64,000 nt of DNA from Photobacterium frigidiphilum (GTDB lineage: Bacteria > Pseudomonadota > Gammaproteobacteria > Enterobacterales > Vibrionaceae), in assembly GCF_003025615.1 (NCBI RefSeq), contig NZ_PYMJ01000020.1:1-64000 (forward strand). Reading direction: 5' to 3'. The translations under genes and the position numbers were made by a program. Under the pieces are notes generated by a model, which was not told the origin of the DNA, did no database searches, and worked only from the letters and a program-made list of their open reading frames with translations. This document shows, in pieces, positions 34,734 to 44,132 of this stretch; position 1 is the stretch's first letter; each line of letters opens with the position of its first letter.

Positions 34734-34742
34734 GGAGGATTT

Positions 34743-35414
34743 ATGACCCGTAACATTCAGCTTGAACGTAATCTTCTTCACTTTTCGACTCTTTTTGCGC
34801 TGTTATTTGCGGTTATGGGAATCAGTTTAGGGGCATGGATTGGCTCTTTAGTCATCGTATTCGATGGGGCTTACTCGTTGGTTAGTCTTTTTCTTACCTT
34901 AGTATCGGTTGCTGCGGCATCTTATATACATAAGCCGAGAAAGCATCCTTCAGCTATCAATATTACCAAAGTAGAGCCAATGGTTATCGCTTTCAAAGGG
35001 TTAGTGATCACGCTAATGTGCTGTATTTCTTTTGCATCAGCCATTGAAGCAATATTGAATGGTGGTCGCGATGTGAATACTGGTGTGGCACTTATTTTTG
35101 GTGTTATTAATGTTCTAGGTTGTATTGGTGCTTATTGGCTAATGGTCAAAAAGGGTAAGCGTGCGAATTCAGGTTTAGTGGATGCAGAAGCAAAGCAGTG
35201 GTTAATGGACACCGTGATAAGTATCGCAGTCATGATTGGTTTTGTTTTGGCTAAGATTTTATCGCTAACGGAATATCAATCGTATGCAGTGTATGCCGAT
35301 CCAGTAATGGTTATTATTGTTTCTATATATTTTATTATTGTGCCATTGAAAATGACTTATGAAGCTATTCAACAGTTAGTCTCAGATCAACAGCTAGCCT
35401 CAGATAACAACTAG
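34743..35414 (+). CDS. Cation diffusion facilitator-like membrane transporter
   Basis: The start at 34743 follows AAAGGAGG; the 71-residue upstream extension of the frame runs through the leader repeats and is rejected. The 223-residue protein has several membrane helices. VIVFDGAYSLVSLFLTLVSV in helix II and EAKQWLMDTVISIAVMIG in helix V resemble the metal-site helices of cation efflux (CDF) proteins, though the usual HxxxD pairs are incomplete. It lacks the long cytoplasmic C-terminal domain. Substrate is unknown. It is divergent from a LysR gene. Confidence 0.7.
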   Translation: MTRNIQLERNLLHFSTLFALLFAVMGISLGAWIGSLVIVFDGAYSLVSLFLTLVSVAAASYIHKPRKHPSAINITKVEPMVIAFKGLVITLMCCISFASAIEAILNGGRDVNTGVALIFGVINVLGCIGAYWLMVKKGKRANSGLVDAEAKQWLMDTVISIAVMIGFVLAKILSLTEYQSYAVYADPVMVIIVSIYFIIVPLKMTYEAIQQLVSDQQLASDNN

Positions 35415-35508
35415 TGTCAGATGGCAATAATCACGATGCTTCAGTTGGATCAGCCAGAACATGATAAGTAAATGAGTGGGTTATGAGGTTAGCTGGTTAT
35501 TAAATAGT

Positions 35509-35541
35509 GATGATTCAACCAAAAAATACGGTTGAATCATC
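35509..35541. terminator. Perfect 12-bp stem-loop between convergent genes
   Basis: GATGATTCAACC and GGTTGAATCATC with a 9-base A-rich loop lie between the CDF-like gene and the NYN gene. The T run is weak, but the position fits a shared transcript end. Confidence 0.5.
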
Positions 35542-35584
35542 AGTTTAACACTTGTTTTGAATGCCAATGCACATTGAACGAAAA

Positions 35585-36064
35585 TTAGCGACCTAGTAGT
35601 AGCGTCTTTTCGATTTCACGGTAATAATGTGCAGTGTTAATCAGTGACGTCGCGGTAAGCCCAGGTACGCCGTAAACTTCAACATCAACACCATACTTGG
35701 TTTGTACTTTATCAACGAGTAGATCAAAATCGCCGTCGCCAGAAAGTAAAATAACGCGGTCAACATCGCCAGCATGCTCAATCACATCAAGTGTGATACC
35801 AACATCCCAATCGCCTTTAGCTGAGCCATCGCTGCGCTGAATAAAGGGTTTAAGTTTTACTTCAAAACCGATACCACGAAGAATATTTTGGAATTGACCC
35901 TGCTTTTCATCACCACGATGAATAGCATAAGCATAAGCTGCAACCACTTCACGACCTTGTGTCGCTTCAGCCCAAAAGGCATTGTAATCAAAATTACACT
36001 TATACTTGTCTTTTACGGTGTAATAGATGTTTTGAACATCAACGAAAATGGCAACTTTTTCCAC
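35585..36064 (-). CDS. NYN/LabA-type nuclease domain protein (DUF88)
   Basis: A 159-residue PIN-like NYN domain. Acidic metal-binding residues appear in AIFVDVQNIYY, GDWDVGITLDVIEHA and ILLSGDGDFDLLVDKV, the standard three-site arrangement for this family of predicted RNases. It is a single-domain protein. The target RNA is unknown. It is not in an operon. Confidence 0.85.
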   Translation of the reverse strand: MEKVAIFVDVQNIYYTVKDKYKCNFDYNAFWAEATQGREVVAAYAYAIHRGDEKQGQFQNILRGIGFEVKLKPFIQRSDGSAKGDWDVGITLDVIEHAGDVDRVILLSGDGDFDLLVDKVQTKYGVDVEVYGVPGLTATSLINTAHYYREIEKTLLLGR

Positions 36065-36189
36065 AATAATCCTTATCTTAGGTTAATTAAGAATATGCTT
36101 TACCATGGTGACTTGAATTACATAAAAATTCAAGTTAACTCTTAGCTGCTCTGCTACATAAGGTTTCAAGAGTTAGCTTGCGACTATGA

Positions 36190-36441
36190 TTACTTCTTTT
36201 CTTTTTTGTCTTTATTGCCTTTCCCTGGGTTGTTATCACCGTGGACACTGCTATTTTTCTTGTCACCCTTGCTTTTTCCTTTCCCATCAGAACAATCTTC
36301 AGAGTTAATTTTAATATTGTCCGATTCCAGTTTTAGGCAATCTTTACTCAATTCAAAACCATCTCCTGAGATTGAAACATCAGCTTGAGCGTATGATATA
36401 GGTAGTAGAGTAAAAGCAATGAGTAATAATTTTTTGAGCAC
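36190..36441 (-). CDS. Secreted small protein with Lys/Gly/Asn-rich tail (83 aa)
   Basis: The start is GTG at 36441. The product has a clean signal peptide (cleavage after AQA, about 20), a short region with two cysteines (KDCLKLESD, NSEDCSDGKG) and a disordered C-terminus of Lys, Gly, Asn and Asp. I do not recognise the family. The ribosome binding site is weak. The divergent 36632 gene also encodes a secreted protein. Confidence 0.55.
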   Translation of the reverse strand: MLKKLLLIAFTLLPISYAQADVSISGDGFELSKDCLKLESDNIKINSEDCSDGKGKSKGDKKNSSVHGDNNPGKGNKDKKEKK

Positions 36442-36631
36442 GTTTGTATTACCATGGTGAATAATATGATTGTATGTATAGTAGCCTTGTTTATGTAAAC
36501 CGTTGCTGAATAGTGCTGAAAACTCGCCAGAGAATGTTTATTTTTATATATTCATGCTCAAGATAAAATAGAGTGGGTATAAGTTTGTATTTGATTGTCT
36601 TAAGCGGCAGAGATAATAAGAGAGAAGAATC

Positions 36632-37372
36632 ATGAAAAATATTTTGATTGGTGGGTTGTTATTGAGCTCAACGGCCGTATTTGCGCAAAGCTGTCCTGTC
36701 GATGTAACCAATGAAATTCACATCAACAATGGTGAAGTATCTGTTTATCAGAGCGGCCAACCGAAAGTCATGATAGATGAAGATAACAATGTATTTATCA
36801 ATGGCAAGCAACTGGATTTAAATGCGATGCAACGTCAGGCTTTGGAAGCCTACAGTAATGGCGTTAAAGAATACCTTCCGAAAATGGCTGATATTGCCAG
36901 TGATGGTGCAAGTATCGCCACTGATGTTCTTGATGAAGTTTCATCGAGTTTTGATTCAAAAGAATCATTTGCCAATGTTGAAGCATTGATTGATGAATAT
37001 GGGCAAAAAGCACAAGATAAATTCTACAAAAACGATGAATTTGTGATGCCAGCAGATATGTTTGCAGATGTAGATGAAAGTTGGAAAACAGAGTTTGATG
37101 AAGCGATGAAGCACGTGAGTGTTGAATCAATGTCGAGCTTATTTGCCGCGTTATCTGAAGAGATGAAAGATGGCGAGATCAACTTTACTGAGCTTCAAAC
37201 GAAATTCTCAGATCTAAAACAACGTATTGAAGAGCGTGTAAAAGCAAGATCAGGTGAAGTGGCAGTGAAAGCTGATGACCTGTGTAATTCGATTAAAGGG
37301 CTGGCTCAAGAAGAGCAAGAACTGCATAAAGCTATTCCTGAACTGAAAGATTATCAGATGTTTGAGATTTAA
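36632..37372 (+). CDS. YggN-like periplasmic protein (DUF2884)
   Basis: The 246-residue protein has a signal peptide (cleavage near VFAQ) and the pattern of the E. coli YggN/DUF2884 family: an N-terminal INNGEVSVYQSGQPKVMID beta segment, VFINGKQLDLNAMQRQALEA, then a long acidic helical region and a conserved cysteine near the C-terminus (DDLCNSIKGL). Function is unknown. Start follows AGAGAAG. Confidence 0.8.
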   Translation: MKNILIGGLLLSSTAVFAQSCPVDVTNEIHINNGEVSVYQSGQPKVMIDEDNNVFINGKQLDLNAMQRQALEAYSNGVKEYLPKMADIASDGASIATDVLDEVSSSFDSKESFANVEALIDEYGQKAQDKFYKNDEFVMPADMFADVDESWKTEFDEAMKHVSVESMSSLFAALSEEMKDGEINFTELQTKFSDLKQRIEERVKARSGEVAVKADDLCNSIKGLAQEEQELHKAIPELKDYQMFEI

Positions 37373-37465
37373 TTTATCTGCTTTGTCGCTCATAATAAAT
37401 AGACTTTTAAATGAATAAGTTAGCACTGTGCTAAGATGACTTATTCGTTTTAAGAGGCTGATAGT

Positions 37466-37621
37466 ATGTTGAAAGTCGGAGTGATCATTGGGTTACTTGC
37501 TCTAGCTCTGTTAGCGACTAAGTATCTTGATGAAAAGATTCAGAAAAAAATCTTTATTGGGTTAGCTGCTATTGCAGCTGGTGCGATTGTTTTATTCATG
37601 GGTGCAGAGCTGTTCCGATAA
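37466..37621 (+). CDS. Small two-helix membrane protein (51 aa)
   Basis: An ATG with AAGAGG about 10 bases upstream opens a 51-codon frame. Two hydrophobic helices (about 3-16 and 30-47) flank a charged KYLDEKIQKK loop. The composition and site argue for a real small inner-membrane protein. It follows the YggN-like gene by about 93 bases. The family is not recognised. Confidence 0.6.
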   Translation: MLKVGVIIGLLALALLATKYLDEKIQKKIFIGLAAIAAGAIVLFMGAELFR

Positions 37622-37750
37622 TATTTGTATATTACTTACAAAGCAGGGTACACGGTTTCCAGCCCGGTGATTTGATTCGAATTATAAAGCTAAGCACCTC
37701 GTCACTTTCGTAAAATGGTATCTCGAGATTGCTTAGCCTTTCATTAAAAT

Positions 37751-37775
37751 CGTCAACGTATTTTAGGACGAGACA
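37751..37775 (+). mobile_element. Solo IS3-type terminal repeat
   Basis: This sequence matches the IS right end at 103-127 at 24 of 25 positions, yet no transposase reading frame adjoins it. It is probably what remains of a decayed or deleted copy of the same element. It lies just beyond the 3' end of pldA. Confidence 0.6.
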
Positions 37776-37807
37776 CTGTCAATAACGCTGTGTTATTGCG
37801 TTTGTGC

Positions 37808-38803
37808 TTATAACATATCGGTTAACGCAATGCCCACACCAATGCGTTGTTGGTTGTGGTTATAGTCTATTAGACTTTCACCATACCCCGTTGTGTATTG
37901 TGCATACCCACGTAAACGTCCCCATAATGGAAATGTTAAACCGAGCTCAGCATAGCCCTTGTGTTCACTGAAATTCTGACGGCCTAAGAAGGTGAATTCG
38001 TAATCATCCCAGCGGTAGGCTGAGGATAGTTCAAAGTGTCCCATATAATCTTCAAGATCAGGGTTATCATCACCATCTGCACTTTCTGGCGTTTCTTTTT
38101 CATCTTCAGGTAAACGCCACCAAGGGCGCAAAGATAAAGCAAAATTATTCTTTTCAAAAATAAAATCGGTGTAAATACGGTTCCAACTACGCGATAACTC
38201 TTGGCTACGTCCATTAGATTCATGTTCAATACCGAATGCTACCCATGTATTACCTTCTAATGGTGTCCATGGCGTTGGTGCAAAATAGAACATTTCAGGT
38301 CGATAGTTTGTTTCTCTGAATGGGCTAGAAATGTCATCGGCGTATACCTGCCACCAAGATTTTAATGTAATGCCAAAAAACACCCCGTCGCCTTCGATAA
38401 ACATGCTGTCGTAATTCAATGGTACTTTAAAGCTGATCTGAAATTTAGCTTCGACATCTTTAAGACTGTCTTCCCAACCTGTTGCTGCATAAGCGTCTTT
38501 GTTTACATCGTTGGTATATGTTACGGGTAAGATGTAATTCATTCTATGCGGTGTAATCACATAAGGGTTGAATGCGTTTCTACGCTCATTTGCCATCCGT
38601 TCAGACAGTAAATCTTGTTCGTTTTTAGCGAGCTCTGCATCGGTTTTACATTTTGCTCTTACTTCACCCAGTGTTAACTCATAATCGTGATATTTTACAG
38701 CATTGAGTAGGCAGTCATTGTAACTGATAGGCTGCTCTGCAAATGCCTTGAAAGAGACGGTAATAAGAAGGCTTAGCAAGCATAATGTGTAGTTGTGAGT
38801 CAC
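37808..38803 (-). CDS. pldA: Outer membrane phospholipase A1
   Basis: PldA is a beta-barrel phospholipase activated when phospholipid reaches the outer leaflet. The 331-residue product has a signal peptide (cleavage after AFA, 22). The active site EHESNGRSQELSRSWN carries His194, Ser196 and Asn208 with the spacing of E. coli His142/Ser144/Asn156. Alternating aromatic strands follow, ending in a barrel-type C-terminus. The N-terminal region is somewhat longer than in E. coli (289). The start is GTG at 38803, with AAAGGA 6 bases upstream. Confidence 0.93.
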   Translation of the reverse strand: MTHNYTLCLLSLLITVSFKAFAEQPISYNDCLLNAVKYHDYELTLGEVRAKCKTDAELAKNEQDLLSERMANERRNAFNPYVITPHRMNYILPVTYTNDVNKDAYAATGWEDSLKDVEAKFQISFKVPLNYDSMFIEGDGVFFGITLKSWWQVYADDISSPFRETNYRPEMFYFAPTPWTPLEGNTWVAFGIEHESNGRSQELSRSWNRIYTDFIFEKNNFALSLRPWWRLPEDEKETPESADGDDNPDLEDYMGHFELSSAYRWDDYEFTFLGRQNFSEHKGYAELGLTFPLWGRLRGYAQYTTGYGESLIDYNHNQQRIGVGIALTDML

Positions 38804-38948
38804 CGAGAGTCCTTTCTATGTTATTGAACTAACAACCAAAATAGAGTGCTGTTAGCCTGTGTTTATAGCACCTTAATATATCTATGAGCTAAGTGCTGTT
38901 CGAATAATGTCAAATTAATTAGTAAAAACGAAAGCTTACAAAAAAACA

Positions 38949-38980
38949 CAAAAAAAGGCGCTGAATATTCAGCGCCTATT
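38949..38980 (-). terminator. Terminator after the YgiQ-type gene
   Basis: The perfect palindrome GGCGCTGAAT/ATTCAGCGCC at 38957-38976 is followed on the minus strand by a T run. Confidence 0.85.
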
Positions 38981-38987
38981 TAATCAA

Positions 38988-41393
38988 TTATTTTGCTTTG
39001 GCTCTGCTTCGATTAGGATTTCCACCTTGACCTTGACCTTGACGAGTCGAGGTTGGCTTACCTGGTCTGCTTGGGCGGTTGCCCGAAGGTTTACCATTCG
39101 CAGATGCAGAGTAATTACCTACATCACTTCCTTGGCTTCTTGAACCTGGCTTACTTCCTGGTTTAGTGCCAGCTTTGCCTGCAGGTTTACCGTTCGACGA
39201 GGTATTACCATTTGGACGGTTACCCGTGGTAGGGCGGTTGCCTGATGGGCGTTTACCATCTTTACGAATATCTGGTTGATTCGGGTGCTTGGTTGCAAAG
39301 CGTTTTGCACCATGACGACCTGATTGACGACGTTGTGCTGGCGTTAGCTGTGATTCTTGATCAGAACCTTCTTCAGGTACTAAACAATTGGCGCGATCAC
39401 CAATAAGGTACTTCTTACCCATTGAAATCAGCGTTTCACGAATAAGCGGCCAGTTAAGTGGATCGTGGTAACGTAATAGGGCTTTATGCACACGACGTTC
39501 ACGTTCACCTTTTGCAACAAATAATTCTTCACGTTTCTTATACTTAACACGTTTTAGCGGGTTAGTTTCAGAGTGATACATAGAGGTTGCATTACACATC
39601 GGTGACGGATAGAAGTTCTGAACCTGATCGCACTCATATTCATATTTCTTTAGCCACAATGCTAAGTTCAACATATCTTCGTTAGTTGAACCTGGGTGCG
39701 CTGAAATAAAGTAAGGGATTAGGTATTGTTTCTTACCTGCATCTTTACTGTATTTCTCGAACATATTCTTAAAACGATCGTATGTGCCCATACCTGGTTT
39801 CATCATCAGGTCGAGGGTGCCTTTTTCTGTGTGCTCAGGCGCAATCTTTAAGTAACCACCTACGTGGTGAGTCACAAGTTCACGCACGTACTCAGGCGAT
39901 TCAACCGCTAAGTCGTAACGCACACCCGATGCAATCAATACCTTTTTAATGCCATCAACTTTGCGAGCTTCACGATAAAGATCGATGGTATGTTTATGAT
40001 CAGTATTTAGCTTTTCACAGATCTTAGGGAAGATACAAGATGGACGACGACAGTTAATTTCAGCTTTAGGATCAGAGCAGCCTAAGCGGTACATGTTTGC
40101 AGTTGGACCACCAAGATCTGAAATAGTACCGGTAAAACCTGGCACTTTATCGCGTATGTCTTTTAGTTCATCAATAATCGATTCTTGAGAGCGGTTTTGA
40201 ATAATGCGCCCTTCGTGTTCGGTAATTGAACAGAAGCTACAACCACCAAAACAACCACGCATGATATTCACTGACGTCTTGATCATGTCGTAAGCTGGAA
40301 TTTTCGCTTTACCGTATGAAGGGTGAGGTACTCGTGCGAAAGGCAAGCCAAACACAAAGTCCATTTCTTCAGTGGTTAGTGGAATAGGGGGTGTATTAAC
40401 CCATAACTCGCGATCACCGTGCTTTTGAGCCAATGCGCGTGATGAATACGGGTTGGCTTCTAAGTGCATTACACGACTTGCGTGTGCATACAGAATACGG
40501 TCGTTACATAACTTTTCATACGAAGGTAAGCGGATATAAGTATTTTTTGGATCATGGCGAGAAGCCGTTACTACAACAGGCTTAGCAACGGGTTCTACTT
40601 TTACTTCATCTTCTTGCTTGGTTTTACATTCTTCTTCTGTCGCGTAAGGGTTGATCATAGGCATTGCTTTGCCTGGTTTCTCTATACGAGAAGAATCAAT
40701 TTCTCTGAAGCGTTCAGGAATTTCTTTAATGATAACGGCGGTACCAGCGATATTTTTCATATCTTCTAGTTGTTCGCCTTTAGCAATACGGTGAGCGACT
40801 TCTACCAAGGCGCGTTCAGCATTACCAAAAAGAAGAATGTCAGCTTTTGCATCGACAATAACAGAGCGGCGCACTTTATCAGACCAATAGTCGTAGTGCG
40901 TTAAGCGACGTAGGCTCGCTTCAATACCACCAAGAACAATAGGTGTTTCTTTATATGCTTCACGACAACGCTGAGAATACACAAGAACCGCACGATCAGG
41001 GCGTTTACCGCCTTCGTTGTTCGGTGTGTAGGCGTCATCATGACGTAATTTACGATCTGCCGTGTAACGGTTGATCATGGAATCCATGTTACCAGCAGTC
41101 AGACCAAAGAATAGATTCGGTTGACCAAGTTCCATGAAGGCATCTTTATTATCCCATTTAGGCTGAGAGATAATACCGACACGAAAGCCCTGAGATTCGA
41201 GCAAGCGACCGATAACCGCCATGCCGAAACTTGGGTGGTCTACGTACGCATCACCAGTCACGATAATAATGTCGCAGCTATCCCAGCCGAGTGCATCCAT
41301 TTCTTTACGCGTGGTAGGTAAGAAGGGTGCAATTCCGTAGCACTCTGCCCAGTACTTTGGATAGCTATTTATTGGTGTTGCTTTCGTGTGCAT
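38988..41393 (-). CDS. YgiQ-family radical SAM protein
   Basis: The 801-residue protein has an N-terminal B12-like domain ([18 protein letters not shown]) and a radical SAM core with [15 protein letters not shown], the CxxxCxxC cluster motif, and [17 protein letters not shown] later. It matches the YgiQ/UPF0313 family in layout. From about 690 on, the C-terminus is low complexity, rich in Gly, Asn, Pro, Ser, Lys and Arg with NRP repeats, probably disordered. The reaction is not established for this family. It stands alone. Confidence 0.9.
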   Translation of the reverse strand: MHTKATPINSYPKYWAECYGIAPFLPTTRKEMDALGWDSCDIIIVTGDAYVDHPSFGMAVIGRLLESQGFRVGIISQPKWDNKDAFMELGQPNLFFGLTAGNMDSMINRYTADRKLRHDDAYTPNNEGGKRPDRAVLVYSQRCREAYKETPIVLGGIEASLRRLTHYDYWSDKVRRSVIVDAKADILLFGNAERALVEVAHRIAKGEQLEDMKNIAGTAVIIKEIPERFREIDSSRIEKPGKAMPMINPYATEEECKTKQEDEVKVEPVAKPVVVTASRHDPKNTYIRLPSYEKLCNDRILYAHASRVMHLEANPYSSRALAQKHGDRELWVNTPPIPLTTEEMDFVFGLPFARVPHPSYGKAKIPAYDMIKTSVNIMRGCFGGCSFCSITEHEGRIIQNRSQESIIDELKDIRDKVPGFTGTISDLGGPTANMYRLGCSDPKAEINCRRPSCIFPKICEKLNTDHKHTIDLYREARKVDGIKKVLIASGVRYDLAVESPEYVRELVTHHVGGYLKIAPEHTEKGTLDLMMKPGMGTYDRFKNMFEKYSKDAGKKQYLIPYFISAHPGSTNEDMLNLALWLKKYEYECDQVQNFYPSPMCNATSMYHSETNPLKRVKYKKREELFVAKGERERRVHKALLRYHDPLNWPLIRETLISMGKKYLIGDRANCLVPEEGSDQESQLTPAQRRQSGRHGAKRFATKHPNQPDIRKDGKRPSGNRPTTGNRPNGNTSSNGKPAGKAGTKPGSKPGSRSQGSDVGNYSASANGKPSGNRPSRPGKPTSTRQGQGQGGNPNRSRAKAK

Positions 41394-42095
41394 GTGTTGA
41401 CCTCAATCTTTGGAGGCGGGAATTATAGCCGTTCAGTAAATGGCTGGCTAGCCCTTATATTTACTGACTTTTTGGCATTATTACGCATGATTTTTATGTG
41501 GTTAAGCATAGTCGTAAATAAATGGAGGGAATAAAACATTTTTTACTTTAAATAAACCGTGTTAATCCAGTGTGATGGCTTAGAAGCAGTAAGATACCGA
41601 TACGAAGCTTAGATTCCAAGAATAACCATGAAATGACTGATAGTTATACCCAAAGACGCATTACGGCCATCAATTATGAATCCCAAGCCATTGTTCGGCA
41701 CAATCGCCATGGCGGTAATCGGACAGCTTACCTTGTACTTCTGCATGAAAGTCCGTTCTTTGGTCAAAGTCTGACTTTACAAGTGCTTGCGGAGAGGGAA
41801 AGCGAGCGGTCTCAGTGATCAAAAATTACACTTAAACATACAAATCGTAATGACAATCATTATCACATAGGTTAAGGTTATGTTTTCCTGATTGAGATTG
41901 ATGCTATGTAGGCGTTTTTGTTTTTCTTTACGTACTTTTCACATGCTAATTCTGACGTGATTGGAAATAACGGAAGTTTCTTTAAAATTAGTGATGAAGA
42001 TTTGATTGCCTTTAAGACTGCAAAGGCTCTTTCTTCTAGGATCTTCACATTTTGACCTCGAGCCAAATTTAACGCCGATAAAGTAAAGGTTATTG
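41394..42095. other. Gene-poor stretch with possible coding relic
   Basis: No gene is convincing in this 702-bp gap. Between about 41908 and 42058 on the plus strand a frame reads like a signal sequence and mature part (FLFFFTYFSHANS, then FKISDEDLIAFKTAKALSSR) but has a TAG right after its only ATG, so it may be the relic of a small secreted protein. A 61-codon frame at 41633 lacks a ribosome binding site. Confidence 0.35.
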
Positions 42096-42443
42096 ATGAT
42101 ATCAAAAAAAAGAATAAGTGCAGCCTATGAAGAATTAAATAGAAAAGGATTTAAAGAGGTGACTTATAATTCTTATGTGACTAAAAAATTAGATCGTATT
42201 GGGCTGAGATTTAAACCTTATTATTATAATAACTTCATTGAAAATTTCATTCACCTTACATTTTCTGCATTATGTGCTTATCTTATATTAAAGTTAATAT
42301 TTGACTTCTGGTTAAATATTATTAGTTTATCATTTGTTTCTGGGGGTATTGCATTGATAGTGTCTTCTCTTGGGAATGCTGTTTACTTCTCCTATTTAAG
42401 AAGTAAGCACAATATATCTAAATGGGACGATCTTCCTAAATAA
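42096..42443 (+). CDS. DUF6404-type membrane protein
   Basis: The 115-residue product starts with a charged helix (KKRISAAYEELNRKGFKEV), then FKPYYYNNFIENF and two membrane helices (about 50-68 and 73-92), ending in a basic tail. This order resembles DUF6404 proteins of vibrios, recalled from memory. Start is the ATG at 42096 after AAAGG; a TTG directly before it is less likely. Function is unknown. Confidence 0.62.
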   Translation: MISKKRISAAYEELNRKGFKEVTYNSYVTKKLDRIGLRFKPYYYNNFIENFIHLTFSALCAYLILKLIFDFWLNIISLSFVSGGIALIVSSLGNAVYFSYLRSKHNISKWDDLPK

Positions 42444-42556
42444 TTAAAATTTGAAGGCTTCACCTGCAGCTTTACGGTGTAGGTGAACAGTTAATTTTAT
42501 GGATCCTTGAAAACAGTTTCGTGATGATGGATAGGCTAAGCGGTTGGCTCAGTTAA

Positions 42557-42712
42557 TGGCATAAAGACAAAGCCGAAAACTTACTCAAGCCCCCTTTGAT
42601 GGGTGTACAAAGAAAAGGTATTCGAGGTCGTTTACTCATTATTCTAGAAGTATCAATGATTGTATCTTACTGGGTTGAAGGTTCAGTTGTTCGTATATTG
42701 CGCGAATATTAA
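42557..42712 (+). pseudogene. Possible gene relic (51 codons without start)
   Basis: A frame bounded by a stop on the left reads WHKDKAENLLKPPLMG followed by a hydrophobic stretch (LLIILEVSMIVSYWVEGSVV) and ends at 42710-42712. There is no initiation signal. It looks like the C-terminus of a broken membrane protein, or chance. A TTCACCT/AGGTGAA stem at 42459-42487 separates it from the DUF6404-type gene. Confidence 0.22.
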
Positions 42713-42748
42713 GAAGTATACGTATATCAAGGCTATTTCTTAATAAGA

Positions 42749-42778
42749 AAAAAGCCTAACTGTGTGAGTTAGGCTTTG
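42749..42778 (-). terminator. Terminator after the 42828 gene
   Basis: AAAGCCTAAC / GTTAGGCTTT with a 7-base loop. The minus-strand flank is a T run. Confidence 0.8.
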
Positions 42779-42827
42779 GAAAAATCATTCTTTGAAATGC
42801 TTCATTATCAATAAATAGTGCGTGGCA

Positions 42828-43208
42828 TCACGGGTAAGAGCATGCATATTCATCACACGTTTCAGCAGATAACATCACTGATCGTGTTGGGTCATTCGCT
42901 TTAGTGGTTATTTCTTGATGCTTAGGTGTAAGATTCAGTTCAAATTCGTTCTCTGGCTCATCCGTCCAAAATGTAAAACCGACACTATCACCTGACTGGC
43001 CTAATGGGTTACCACGAGGGTCATTTTTTCGTGGTTGGTCAAGATTGTTACGCGAACGGAATTCATCATCATGTTGGTATGTTGTACGAACCGTCCCGTT
43101 AGAATCGACGCATACGGTGTTTTCCATCACTCCACTTGGGACGCATTCCGCCATGCTGAGCATTGGAAATAGGCCGACAAGCAATACAATTAGCGTGTTC
43201 TTCTTCAT
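42828..43208 (-). CDS. Secreted hypothetical protein (126 aa)
   Basis: The start at 43208 gives a product beginning MKKNTLIVLLVGLFPMLSMA, a clean signal peptide with cleavage before ECVPSG. The mature part has four cysteines (ECVPSG, NTVCVDS, ETCDEYACSYP) and is polar and acidic. It is probably a small disulfide-bonded periplasmic protein. The family is not recognised. Its own terminator follows. Confidence 0.62.
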   Translation of the reverse strand: MKKNTLIVLLVGLFPMLSMAECVPSGVMENTVCVDSNGTVRTTYQHDDEFRSRNNLDQPRKNDPRGNPLGQSGDSVGFTFWTDEPENEFELNLTPKHQEITTKANDPTRSVMLSAETCDEYACSYP

Positions 43209-43556
43209 GTTTACATTCCATATATGCGTTTTATTGTGCGCTTTTGTGTTATTCATTGATAATAATAATGAATAAGCATAATGGATGGTGTTTTATTGCG
43301 CAATAGTTGAGTGTACAAAAATGTGCATCTTGAATGATGTTTTAGGGCTTCTGTTTTAGCTCAATCTCTGCATACATGGTAAATGCGTAAAGGAAGGCAC
43401 TTAGTCCGTTAAACAATAGACGCAGAACTATACTCTACTAGGACGGACTGGCAGATATATTTTGTGTCGTAGTGATATAAAAGATAACCATGATTCTTAC
43501 CTTACTACTACACATTAAATTGACGTTATTGTGTATGAGTAATGTTGGAGGTCATT
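43209..43556. other. Intergenic stretch without recognisable features
   Basis: The 348-bp gap between divergent genes presumably holds their promoters. No clear operator, stem or small gene was found. Confidence 0.4.
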
Positions 43557-44036
43557 ATGACTATTTCTACTAGATTGAATGAGTACTTAGACAAAAATAA
43601 TATTGCGTATAAAACTGTTCCTCACTTTCATAGCACAGGTTCAATAAGCACTGCTGTGGCATCAAGCATTCACCCTAAGAATATCGCAAAAGCCGTCTTG
43701 CTTGTCGATCATGATGGGCACAAAGTCATGGCTGTATTACCCGCAGATAAAAAGATATGTATATCCACATTGAATGAAAAATTTAATGCGTCTTATCAAC
43801 TGATTAAAGAGAAGGATATATATAATTTGTTTGCTGATTGTGACGAAGGTGCAATTCCCCCCGTTGGCGGTGCATTTAATATAACGGTTGTGTGTGATGA
43901 CCTTCTTGATACCTTAGACGGTGTCTATATTGAAGCTGGGGATCATCAGACGCTATTGCAGGTAGATCACGAGGCTTTTAAAAGCATTATGGCAAATGCG
44001 AAGCATGCACGATTTAGTGAGGAGATGCTGCATTAA
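43557..44036 (+). CDS. YbaK/ProX-type aminoacyl-tRNA deacylase domain protein
   Basis: The start at 43557 follows TTGGAGG; five more upstream codons are in frame but unlikely. The 159-residue single-domain protein has the YbaK fold pattern: RLNEYLDKNNIAYKTVPH, the lysine in NIAKAVLLVDHDG and GAIPPVGGAFNI, the conserved GxxPP-type turn. Such domains hydrolyse mischarged tRNA. Which tRNA is edited cannot be told. Confidence 0.82.
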   Translation: MTISTRLNEYLDKNNIAYKTVPHFHSTGSISTAVASSIHPKNIAKAVLLVDHDGHKVMAVLPADKKICISTLNEKFNASYQLIKEKDIYNLFADCDEGAIPPVGGAFNITVVCDDLLDTLDGVYIEAGDHQTLLQVDHEAFKSIMANAKHARFSEEMLH

Positions 44037-44132
44037 GGATTTTCAAGTGCCTGGTTTTGTATAATAAAATTAAATGGTTATCGGAGTAATTGGTAGCATT
44101 GATATTCTATCTTTATCGTAAAGGGGAGGAGT

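Noticed and set aside
34530..34742. 71-residue extension of the CDF-like transporter
   Set aside because: It overlaps the divergent LysR start and the leader hairpins, whereas GGAGG directly precedes the internal ATG.
41633..41818. 61-codon plus-strand frame upstream of the DUF6404-type gene
   Set aside because: It has no ribosome binding site, no recognisable domain, and the opposite strand is also open, so chance is likely.
41878..42105. 75-codon minus-strand frame
   Set aside because: It overlaps the DUF6404-type start and is antisense to the possible secreted-protein relic; no start signal.
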